From Marinilabiliaceae bacterium (lineage in GTDB: Bacteria > Bacteroidota > Bacteroidia > Bacteroidales > Marinilabiliaceae), in the NCBI GenBank assembly GCA_029933425.1, contig JAOZOF010000001.1:1-35009 (forward strand): a stretch of 35,009 bases of DNA, written 5' to 3'. The notes below the pieces were generated by a model. That model was not told the origin of the DNA, did no database searches, and worked only from the letters and a program-made list of their open reading frames with translations. The position numbers and the translations under genes are program-made. The stretch's first letter is position 1; each line of letters starts with the position of its first letter. Shown here piece by piece: positions 20,001 to 27,200 of this stretch.

Positions 20001-20266
20001 ATCTTACCGTCAACATAGGCTATGAGAGCACCGTCTTCAAGCCAGCTGCCGTTCAGATTGACACGGTAGATGTATTCGGCATCATACTCGTAGCTGTTTG
20101 ACAGCTGAGTGTTCGAGGGGATCGAAGGAAGCCGGACCTGCGCGTTTACCGGAGAAAAGCCGGACAACGTACTTGCTAAAATAAATGCCGCAAGCATTAA
20201 CAGTACTTTGAATGGAACAGTGCTGTTTGCTTCCCTGTATATGTTATGTTTATCAATTTTTTTCAT
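11090..20266 (-). CDS. Giant T9SS-exported multidomain surface protein (3058 aa)
   Basis: After a long signal peptide (cleavage near PVNAQ, about 43), the order is: a beta-domain shared with the upstream neighbour (about 45-150); a fibronectin-like domain (155-255); two CARDB domains (256-496); four Calx-beta-like repeats with DDE/DNDG ends (499-920); a third CARDB (919-1040); carboxypeptidase-regulatory/CnaB-like domains (about 1058-1126 and 1369-1440). Next come a Gly/Cys-rich hydrophobic core (1570-1746), a helical segment (1747-1925), and a beta module with TREAFEGTLTIYNG and NNGYGEARKVRIESAQPEI. Then follow Big-like repeats (about 2350-2870), a PKD domain (2889-2966) and a T9SS type A sorting domain (VIYPNPC, final RKLLVK). 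It is last in a three-gene operon, 8 bp after the previous stop. It is likely a very long surface or released filament; ligands are unknown. Confidence 0.88.
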   Translation of the reverse strand: MKKIDKHNIYREANSTVPFKVLLMLAAFILASTLSGFSPVNAQVRLPSIPSNTQLSNSYEYDAEYIYRVNLNGSWLEDGALIAYVDGKIRGAQTASVKFTPTNTMVFKIRLFSNSASGEVITFRYYDVNNNKIYDITETQTFVADHVPDYSNPDILNAYCGPVGKAGTLVPADNAADLDNAFSLYWQPAENAISYSVYIWKDGDAVPATAYRKNIYGTSTYVNALEYGSTYRWYVKSFNQCGYDSTDVQMFTVRNLPDLVITSVTANDSVLTTDPFDVEFTIKNQGAGSTRSGRSWYNTVYISADDKLSSDDMMIGRIVCNYTLKSDSSYTQKITVSVPAGNAGDYYLLVKVDNYNNIPETDNDNNVSTQQQKLVVTAKPMPDMLVQNVMTDHTTYDPGDTIVVSWDVKNTGGADAVGGWTEKVSLISLSGLRVNLTGSPGFSGVLKQDSTRQRSFSFVVPEILNFSGEAYIEVNLYPSSQLIEEPGSTDNNKASTPNRILFNEKIYLTVPVTDIKEDYSGTVRCYVSRSGNTVNDLSLTLTASQAGQLDLPSSVTIPARSASGIFDLGVIDNSELDGSRTVTLTASAAGFDPLSKEITILDDEVPSLSVTLLPDTLHEGDTVTVDISRDLTIPDPTVVYLATDRSSQWSFPVSVTIPGNENSVTAKIVVTDDISPEIDQRVKLMASSKGLVTAEAFTVITDDDIPVIELEIANDTVSEGAGPYATWGIIRRTGSGEGTLRINISVDVPNAVYFPTSITLSPNEMSKKINIGVIDNALVDGFRDIKVSAAVYISSCGCSAPAASGGVVSKTMTIIDNDGPAFTLTVDQASFKEGLDKAGTLSVFRNTAAGSDLEVSLSVNDTSEMWLPATVTIPAGETTLRVPVKTKDDGVEDGNQMVAIKAEAPGFSPGIVYAYVTDINKADLELTDIELSEDSVIAGGFLRVQSNVMNNGFGTAPSGIAVKFYLSENDVLEESDSLIFEAALPDPIPSGSTVPFIEILPIPDYTGTYKVLAKVNPEFKVSELVYENNNASSGDLTILPSYSATASTDTEILKKAGPVDISGKAVMYDGSPAANADVDVYVISENLRRVINVTTDATGDYSTTFEPFDYETGHYIIGACYPGQGLTDEQDAFDIMGMERVSKDYFVWNIKRSIPDTGVIAIRNRSNIPLTNVTLGSDEFPEGCELKIDTIATLAGGATAELHYVVTGTKVTPGVNYIQFPLKATSDEDVSFEFDGYYFCQALQGHLESYPSSINTTMTKGKTRYLELRINNNGIGETGKVAVELPDVDFMSLVSPDTIDNILPGDTTVITLMLLPGEDAPLNLPFKGNMALHVSNGDDLSVPYIIEAVSEDKGNLKVDVVDVYTYNTDSAPHVSGAHVVLRHPYSGKIIGDGFTDSTGVFTVDSIPEGNYILTVEADKHEGYRNPIVIDPGRTLNKSVFLDFQAITYTWDVIETDIEDEYQIDLIMKFETNVPAPVVVMEMPKVMPQLQGDETYTFMVTLTNKGLITAEDTELKFPDNDPEYEWIFNFPKIDILAQQAVQVPVTMRRKDASSAQPEKNGSNDKLKSASSITSDGNCSDYAVTIYGFECGADHKWHRAGVIFSFSGRYCPGDGGGGDGWGGCCGGGGIGPAIGDTGGDYEVYSTEPSVTASTEDCDPCKIKGLLSIIGCLGDLLSGPVGAALSVAGCASGAMDGISASDVAGCVPYLGCVLGVIGTIEVCLGSGGAGGGGAGGGGGPPGSGGVAREFPFKSAMVTQEDTSYYSKLSPIMVQAIKDLKYVAKNDTLAREEMAEYFGTFEWGTKESFFDFFDETIQIFRDRSTFSPAKTDSIKLHMYGTDISNEEIDYVVNRWNRTMEAWGKGIYSPTSEYPDIIDKTIIDAKRAGMDAITLYALNRGYESVGDMQMKAMETMKEASEGGGSSVCASVTIKISQKLVMTREAFEGTLTIYNGHDSIPMRNIKLNLEVRNSEGAISNDLFQIETKALDILTGIDSTGVLDAGKKGSATILFIPEKGAAPTVPESYSFGGSFSYLDPFTNLVVTKQLMPVTLEVDPSPDLFLHYFMQRDILGDDALTENVVEPVVPAELAVMIENNGYGEARKVRIESAQPEIVDNKKGLAIHFALIGSNLNGQPRQLGLTNIDFGNIAPKSTAIGQWWFTSDLLGHFVDYKTEVTHLDSRGNPDLSLVSGAKLHELIRSIKVYGANDDGINDFLVNEVQDIKEQPDAIYLSQGSVVYDVFGAEAAAFDGNIRYPDYTNTLKVVNKLRGWNYVVLDDPGNGRYEIASITRNSDGQVIPPDNAWLTFVTLPDGKEPIYENKFHFVDDLQEVGDHEYTVVWKLKDDNPVYVVSIDGAPKNFVTQQVSNITVKFNCKIDPATFTWEDMTLRLQGGDDIMSSAVVITKIDDFTYDLDLSALTTGNGYYVLTVETAEISDMGGNKGKYGEHVGWTQFLTVPAVDDFIGVADDTLITSSFDYVMVHFNMPVDEYTVVPERFTLKHNGTVVSSSLTVTKMDVESQLFKVSGIGASMAEDGEYTLVVDMPGIANLDGEKGLTEQTVTWTMDTTPPSVVSFTPDSKGGYDGHHYSGIAIEFSEPVSGVDISSIDLWKDGMQQPMSQVHFDSIGNNIWYLTQFRLLTYYEGSYSLKVNMENVVDKAGHRGSGVEEFNWVVDRSVPVEAAGLRITPDLGYSNTDNITSVTSFDVVMDVADDNVKVEVYRNDFGTLTLLGALDKVQSGEVSVPVTITSPGNFVIEVHIVNSEGNYSTAQIDAFVDQTAFDAVWQDLSGTYPDHPSDIEFTVSEKLMEGTPDVSLLKLVHNGNEEVLPGSVTIQKVSDLVYKVTGLDGMTSESGDYTLSLDLTGLHKYSSGLSGTHTVSVTWTIDKDNSAPVAKAGSSFYVESGKQYSLDASGSTDPDGDDLTYHWFPPDGITLDDEYSMSPVFTAPVINKDTVLTFVLLVSDGKATATAKVNIFYSISTNTELEIAEDNLVIYPNPCTTFFTAYFGNNKVKSIKLVDMSGAVLISREWNGDETQTIRIGSLRKGIYVVQIETDEKVINRKLLVK

Positions 20267-20274
20267 AGCAGGAT

Positions 20275-23200
20275 TTATTTAGATGTCTTAACTATCTTCC
20301 GGTTCACAACAACATTTCCGACCTTTATGCGGACCGTGTAAATTCCCTCTGCGAGCCCCTGAACAGGTATGCTGACTTTCTCACTGTTGGGTATAAGTTC
20401 AACAACCTTGGCCCCCATGGAATTGAAAACCGAAACTCTTTCAACCGGCCCGGAAGCCGAGATCCTCAAAACATCAAAAACAGGATTTGGCCAGATCATC
20501 ACATCCGTCATTCCCGGCGTTTCATCAATTGATGTTGCCTCGTCGACGAACAGCGGCCTCGGTGTTACGGCCTGACCGATGATCTCATCAGGACTGAAGC
20601 TTACCGTGAAACCGGTCACATACTCATTGTCCCCGGTATCCTGTTTGAGTTTAAAAATGATGTCTTCACCGGCGGCATTGGAGTAGTATGTAAGTACAAA
20701 AATATACTTGCCGGAAGCATCAACATATCTTGCCTCCGATACTCCGCAAACTTCATTGCCATGCATGGCGATGAGCAGATCTCCTGCCCGGACAATATTG
20801 TCGCCGTTATCCGACATCACTTCTGCTATCAGGGTTGAAGAGTAACTGTATCCTGCGGGGTTTAGCCCGTACAGATCAAGAAGCTCCTCCCTTCCGTACC
20901 TGGCCACCGATATGCTTTTCTTAGCACCTGCGGCACTGTAAAGCAGATCTCCGGCATCTTCAACATTTATCTTGTATCCTTCAAGAATTCTCAGGGTATC
21001 TATCTCACCACTCCATCCTGTACCCGGGAAATAAACCGATGAACCGTTCAGCCCTTTCAGCACCACATTTCCTGCTGGTATCGACGAGGTAACTATGGCG
21101 TCGTTGAGGGCGGCATCACTCCTTAACAGATAGGCAATGCTGTTCCATCCCGGAACCATTGATACGGATGTTATTGTCGGATTTATCTCCTCTCCCGTGA
21201 CACTCAGCTGACCTGAAGCTCCCTTCTTCATCCTTACCGTGCGGTTTTCAGGGAATGAAACCAGATCACCAAACCAACCTGTAGAGGCATAGTAAGTAGC
21301 CGAATACTCCGTTGATTTCACATAGTCAAGCTCCTGAAATGTCATTCCTCCGAATATCGAAGTTATGTCCATATCGGCAGGCCTGACATTGAGCGAGATC
21401 CAGTTCCAGCCTGCACTGATACCCCGCTGCATAGTGCTGACGGGTGAGTTGACAACAACCTTCCATGTACGAACTGTGGTGCCGTCCTCGGCTGTTACGG
21501 TGTAGTAAACAGGCATTGAAAGATCCTGAACACTTCCCGAAGCAGGATTTACAGAAGCCTGATACGACAGCTTAAACTCAGGTGCTAAAGCCCTTACATC
21601 GTATCCGTACGGCATGTTAAGACTAACAACACTGTTCGCATCGTCGATAGTGAATGATTCCATACCGGGAAGCATTACACTGTCTATCTTTGCCTCTGTA
21701 CTCAGAATGTCAATATTCTTAACTGTTACAAGAACCTCATCGGGATCCGAGTCTTTGTTACCGTCGTTCACAACAAGAATGAATGAGAGTATCGAATCGC
21801 GGTGAACGGCAGGAGCCGTAAAGGTTGGTTTTGCAACAGTGTTCGAAGAAAGGGTAACCTCAGGCGGGGCTGTCCACAGATATGTGATCGGATCGTTATC
21901 GTCATCATACGACAGCGAGCCGTCGAGCGAGGCAGGATCGCCTTCGCTGACCTCAAAATCACCTCCGGCAAAAGCAACAGGTTTTTTATTCTCCTGAAGT
22001 GCCGTGATAACAACCGTATCGGCAGCAGAATAGACTGCACCGTCGTTTACCACAAGTGTAAACCTGTATTCAGTGTTCTGATCGACCTGAGGAAGAATGA
22101 ACGATGGTGAAACGCCTGTACTGTTGAACAGTACAATTCCGTCAAGTGACTTCCAGTTGTACGACAGCTGGTCGCCGTCGGGGTCGAATGAGTTGCTGCC
22201 GTCAAGTGAAACAGAACTGCCTTCGAGGTAACTCTTATCCTCCCCTGCATCGGCAACAGGCGGCTGATTAAGCTGCAGAACCGTTACCGTAACCTGATCG
22301 GGGTCTGAGTCATCAGAACCGTCATTGACCACGAGGGTGAATGTTAAAGGAGTATCCTCGCTCACCCACGGAGCAACAAAAACCGGAGTTTCCGAAGTTG
22401 GATCATCAAGAGTTACTCCGGAAGGTGCCGTCCACTGATAAGTCAACTGATCGTTATCGTAGTCATACGAAGCAGAAGCATTAAGCTGTACCGTATCACC
22501 TTCCTGAACTGAAAAGTCGGCACCCGCATTTGCGACCGGGCGATAGCTGACCTGCTCTACCCTTGTTATAAAACCGCTTGTAAGAGATGTGTAGATCGTA
22601 TTTTCATTTGCAGAGAAAGATGTCAGGTTAACAGCTGCTGTTGCGTTCAACGGAAGAGTGTTCCTGATCCTGAAAACAACATAACCGATAACACCTGACT
22701 TGATACCGTCACCCGAAGCACCCGACACGGAAATGGTATTACCCGACAAAGTTCCTTCGAGCAGTATCGACGACAAAGCATCGACCCTGACATATTCCAG
22801 ATCAGCATCATCAAAAGTAAGTTCGGCCTTAAAACCGAAGATATCCCTTCCATCGGGAAGTTGTGATACCGTGATCGGTACCCTTGTGTCTACATCGAGT
22901 ACCCCGTCGGTATTATTGACCTTCACATTGCAGTCGTAAACGGTGAATTCACCGCTTGTTCCCTCAGCACCGTGCGCATCCTCTGCCGAGACTCTGATTT
23001 TCCCTCCCGAAACAGCTTTCAGGTTACCCTGTACATCAATAGTTGCTACAGAAGGGTCGGATGTTGAGTATGTGTATGGAGCAGTACCTCCCGTTGCAGT
23101 TATCTGTATCTGATCGCCCCACATCAATGCTCCTGATGATGGAGAGAAATTCAAGGAAGGAAGGTAATCCACATTTATGTAGTATGTGGATTTTACCGGC

Positions 23201-24264
23201 CAGGCAAGCAGCGACTCGTTGAATGTCACCTCCCCGAATCTCATCCAATGGTATCCGCTTGCATTTGCCCTGAAGCCAAGATAACACAAAACACCACTGC
23301 CGGTTACAGGCACTGATGACGCGAATGAGACAGAAAGCACCCCCGAAGTCTCACGACTTTGGATAACAGCCTGATAATCGCCGGGCACAATTACATTTGT
23401 CAGGCCGGAAACAGCTGTATTGTGCTGCAGCTCAATTTTTCCGGAATAGATCTCAGTTCCGGGTGCAACCTCGATCTTAACAGGAATATAAAATGTATCT
23501 TTCGGCCAGACCGATTGCTCCTCGATGTCCATCCTGACACTTCTTACATCGAAAACACCTGATGTGTACGATTTTTCGCCGTTTGCATCGGTAACATAAA
23601 CCTTTGTAGTACCGGCATTTATCGCCTGTACCTTGGTTTGTTCCGTGATAACTGCAACATCGGTGTTAACTACCGAATAAGTATATGGTGCAACACCGCC
23701 TGAAACGGACATCTGCACAATATCACCGATGAACATGTTGTAGCTGTCGGGATAGATATTCGGATACGACCTTGCAGCCATATAAACATATCCGTTATCG
23801 TAAGTCGATGAAGGATTTCGTTCATTCAGGTAACTCTCAGTTGTATTAAAAGAGATGTAAGTTCCACCTGTTCGCAGAGATACAAATTTCAACAATATCA
23901 TATGACCTGCTCCTTCGAGAGGCGAACTGCCTGCTCCTGCCAACCGTATTGTTCCCGGATTAGAACTGTTAACTGTAGGCAATCCCCAGGCATCAAGCAC
24001 CGGACCTGTTTCGTCAACACCGATAAATTCAACGTACGAAGGATTGTACGTCAGGTAAAACCTGTAGGAATAGACTTCACGTCCTGTAAGAACGGAATCG
24101 GCGGTAATGGTTACCGTAAAGGTATCCTTTTCCGTTACCGAAACATCAGGGATACTGAAGCCGATCGGTGTTGTTTGTGCAGCAACTTTACCCCCTCCCG
24201 ATAAAAGTATCGCGAGCAGGATAAAGGCAACCGCTTTATATCTATGAATATTTATCGTTAGCAT
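20275..24264 (-). CDS. T9SS-exported scaffold-like protein with cohesin-like and PKD modules
   Basis: I start at ATG 24264 (1329 residues) rather than the TTG two codons upstream. A signal peptide ends near KVAAQ. Residues of about 30-160, 243-375 and 450-570 look like three cohesin-like beta-sandwiches (RFYLTYNPSYVEFIGV, KAELTFDDADLEYVRV), separated by two Big-like domains with GGVAPYTYSV and GGTAPYTYST. Three PKD/REJ repeats follow (about 570-855; ANAGADFSVQEGD, LVVNDGS). Next are a DUF5018-like beta domain, a segment starting GWNWISLNV, the same domain found at the N-terminus of the 3058-residue protein (about 1140-1240), and a T9SS type A sorting domain (MIWPNPVFDVLRIS, ending KIVKTSK). 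It lies 10 bp from the upstream stop and 8 bp before the next gene. A scaffold role is inferred; the cohesin calls rest on pattern only. Confidence 0.85.
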   Translation of the reverse strand: MLTINIHRYKAVAFILLAILLSGGGKVAAQTTPIGFSIPDVSVTEKDTFTVTITADSVLTGREVYSYRFYLTYNPSYVEFIGVDETGPVLDAWGLPTVNSSNPGTIRLAGAGSSPLEGAGHMILLKFVSLRTGGTYISFNTTESYLNERNPSSTYDNGYVYMAARSYPNIYPDSYNMFIGDIVQMSVSGGVAPYTYSVVNTDVAVITEQTKVQAINAGTTKVYVTDANGEKSYTSGVFDVRSVRMDIEEQSVWPKDTFYIPVKIEVAPGTEIYSGKIELQHNTAVSGLTNVIVPGDYQAVIQSRETSGVLSVSFASSVPVTGSGVLCYLGFRANASGYHWMRFGEVTFNESLLAWPVKSTYYINVDYLPSLNFSPSSGALMWGDQIQITATGGTAPYTYSTSDPSVATIDVQGNLKAVSGGKIRVSAEDAHGAEGTSGEFTVYDCNVKVNNTDGVLDVDTRVPITVSQLPDGRDIFGFKAELTFDDADLEYVRVDALSSILLEGTLSGNTISVSGASGDGIKSGVIGYVVFRIRNTLPLNATAAVNLTSFSANENTIYTSLTSGFITRVEQVSYRPVANAGADFSVQEGDTVQLNASASYDYDNDQLTYQWTAPSGVTLDDPTSETPVFVAPWVSEDTPLTFTLVVNDGSDDSDPDQVTVTVLQLNQPPVADAGEDKSYLEGSSVSLDGSNSFDPDGDQLSYNWKSLDGIVLFNSTGVSPSFILPQVDQNTEYRFTLVVNDGAVYSAADTVVITALQENKKPVAFAGGDFEVSEGDPASLDGSLSYDDDNDPITYLWTAPPEVTLSSNTVAKPTFTAPAVHRDSILSFILVVNDGNKDSDPDEVLVTVKNIDILSTEAKIDSVMLPGMESFTIDDANSVVSLNMPYGYDVRALAPEFKLSYQASVNPASGSVQDLSMPVYYTVTAEDGTTVRTWKVVVNSPVSTMQRGISAGWNWISLNVRPADMDITSIFGGMTFQELDYVKSTEYSATYYASTGWFGDLVSFPENRTVRMKKGASGQLSVTGEEINPTITSVSMVPGWNSIAYLLRSDAALNDAIVTSSIPAGNVVLKGLNGSSVYFPGTGWSGEIDTLRILEGYKINVEDAGDLLYSAAGAKKSISVARYGREELLDLYGLNPAGYSYSSTLIAEVMSDNGDNIVRAGDLLIAMHGNEVCGVSEARYVDASGKYIFVLTYYSNAAGEDIIFKLKQDTGDNEYVTGFTVSFSPDEIIGQAVTPRPLFVDEATSIDETPGMTDVMIWPNPVFDVLRISASGPVERVSVFNSMGAKVVELIPNSEKVSIPVQGLAEGIYTVRIKVGNVVVNRKIVKTSK

Positions 24265-24274
24265 GACCAATGAA

Positions 24275-27200
24275 TTATTTTACAACAACTTTTCGTGTAA
24301 CAGCAAAGTCATCTCCTCTTACAGTAATAATGTACATGCCTGATGATCGGCCTGTTCCTGAGGCTTCCGGCATAAATGTGAATCTTTGATGTCCTGCCGG
24401 AACATTACTGTAAATTATTTCATTGGTTTTCCGGCCTGTAATATCGTATACCGAAATTATAAGTTTTGACTGTGCAGCTTCTGATTCTATCTCGGCATAA
24501 CATTTTCCGCCTGAAGTGTACACCTTGATTCCGTCACTGTCCGACAGGTTACCGACATCGGTAGCTACCTGGTTACTTCCAACAAACACAGTGAAGTCAT
24601 CATCGGTATCAGGTGTTTCGTTGGCAACAAGATTGACCAGTTCAACTTTTGATTCCGGTATTGAAGCATCAATGATATCGAATGTCAACAAAATGCTGTT
24701 TCCATTCAGTTCAAGGTCATAAGCTGACGCAACGGATATTTTCACTAAACCTGTTGTCTCGTCATATCCCGTTACAGTCATTATATCTGATGGGATATCT
24801 CCGGTATTAAGCTCTATGAATTTCAGGTGCTGAGGATCTGTTGCAATGCCAATATCCATTGATTTGACACTCTCTCCGGTGGTGAGATCAACCTCGATCT
24901 CAAACCGTGCTGTCTCCGGCTCCAACCTGTCGTAAGGTACAGATACTGAAACTTCCGGTACAACATCCGCAGATTTAAGCTGTGCCGTTCCACCGGCAGG
25001 TTCAAATCCCGTGATCAGTCCTATGGTGTATTGCAGTATCAGTGAAGCGTCAAAGCTTGTAACAGAACCGTTGAAGCTCACATCGGCAACCTCCTGCTGA
25101 ACAGATGTAAGAGTTATGTTACCCACACTGCTTTGCAGTACCAGCGACGCATCGTACGGCATAACCTCACCGTTCAAACTCACATCACCCATTACAGGCT
25201 GCGAGGGCTGTGTTATCCAGGGATCAAAGTCCACATTATTGGAAACCCTGACCCCCTCCCCCGAAGGATTCGAGGTAGCATTGTACGGTCCGGTGTCATC
25301 ATCCCACCAGCAATTCTCTGCCACAACTGTTACAGTACCCGTCTCATTCCAGACACCATACCCTGTTGACGGGTCTATTCCTATAAAGTCACAACTGTTG
25401 ATCACCGGAAGGCTTGTATTCCTTGCAAGAATACCCCACCTGTCTTCCTCAAACCTTGTATTAGTAATTGTAGGAGAAGAGTTGTCAAGGGTCACAGCTC
25501 CTTTGTTATAGCTATGTACATTGCTTGAGTAGTAGTAGGTGGCATTTTTAACAACACAATTGTCAAGCAGGCACTCATCGTCTATCGACTCTCCGGAGAA
25601 GAAGATCCCTCTCCACCACCGGTCGTTTGCAACATTAGCATCACCATCGCCATAAGTGTCGCCCCCATAAAAATCATCACGGTCGGATGTGAACACAATA
25701 GTACTGTCAACACTACTGCCTCCGTTTGCGATCAGCCCCTTGCGTACAGTAAGGTAGCCTCCCTGTTTAAATTTACAAATAACACCGGGTTCAATTGTAA
25801 GCACTGCACTTGTACCAATTGTATAGTGATAAAATACATAAGGAATATTTGTTATTCCTGCAAAATCATGTTTGGCAAGTGTTGCATCTTCTGTAAGTGT
25901 TACATTGTCGTATATCTGGATAGCTTTTGCAGTTGAACCCGATAAAGTATTCCCCGACATTGATGAAGGAAATGCGGGAGGAGCAATTGTTAAAGGAAAC
26001 GGTACATTATCAAATGTACAATCGGTTATTACCGGAGCACTGCTTCCGCTTATGACTATTCCATCATATCTGTTGTGCTGGAATGTACAGTGGGATACAG
26101 TGGGTGATGCATCAATTGCACGAAGCCCGTGGTAATAGGAATAGCGAAAAATGGTATTGTTAACAACACTGTTGTCATCTGACGTTCCCCTGAATACGAT
26201 CCTGGGCCCGTTAACTGATACCGATGTTGCTCCGTTAGCCTGTGTATCATTCGGATTACCATATGCGTCATCAGTAAGCGAAGTGAACACTACCGGCTCA
26301 GTTTCCGTTCCGTTTACAGTTAATTTTCCGTAAACATCGATGTAACGATCGGCCGAAGCCTTAAAAGTAACTCCGGCAGGAATTGTGAGTTCTGCATCAA
26401 CCCTTAAATTACCGTCAAGGATATATGTTATCTTGTCATAGCCGGCAAAGTTTCGTACCGGCACGGTGCCGCTTATTGTGCCCGGGCGGATAGTTATTGC
26501 CGCATAGCCGACATTTGCCATGCTGTTGCCGGAAAATGAAGGATCAGCAAACATATCCATGTAAAGCGGCGAATATTGAATATTGTTGAACTGACTGTTG
26601 GTTATTGAAGGCGCCGCATTCCCGTACATTGAAATACCGTAATTATCGGAGAAATTAATGATCGTAGAATCCACAGCGGCATTGCAATTATCAAACAAAA
26701 CAGCTTCATGCATGTACCTTACCTCTACATTTTTCAATGAATTAAAAGTATCATTCGAGGAATTTGCAAAAGTCAGCTTTGTAAATTTATTACTCACCGG
26801 ATCTACACCGCTGCTGAAATTTGTATTGCCGGCAACCGAATTATCATAAATAGAAGTAAATATGATCTTTTTAGTAGCAGTACCTTCAGCCTTTAGACCG
26901 CCTTTAACTGTAAGTCTTGAGCTCCAGTATCCATTAAATTTGAATACTGTGCCGGGCAGGATCGTTACATTTGCACCTTCGGGAATATCCCTGTTCTCAT
27001 CCTGAATAATGTATGCCACGTTAGTATTTCCGGCAAAATCCAATCCTCCTATGGAATAATCGCCTGGAGCAAAACCATGAACAAGGATCCCGTTATATCC
27101 TACATTTGAAATGGTATTACCGATCAGGACCGGAGAACCGTCATTGAAGTATCTTGCAACAGGATACCAATCTATGTTTTCAAAAGTGTTATTCAACACC

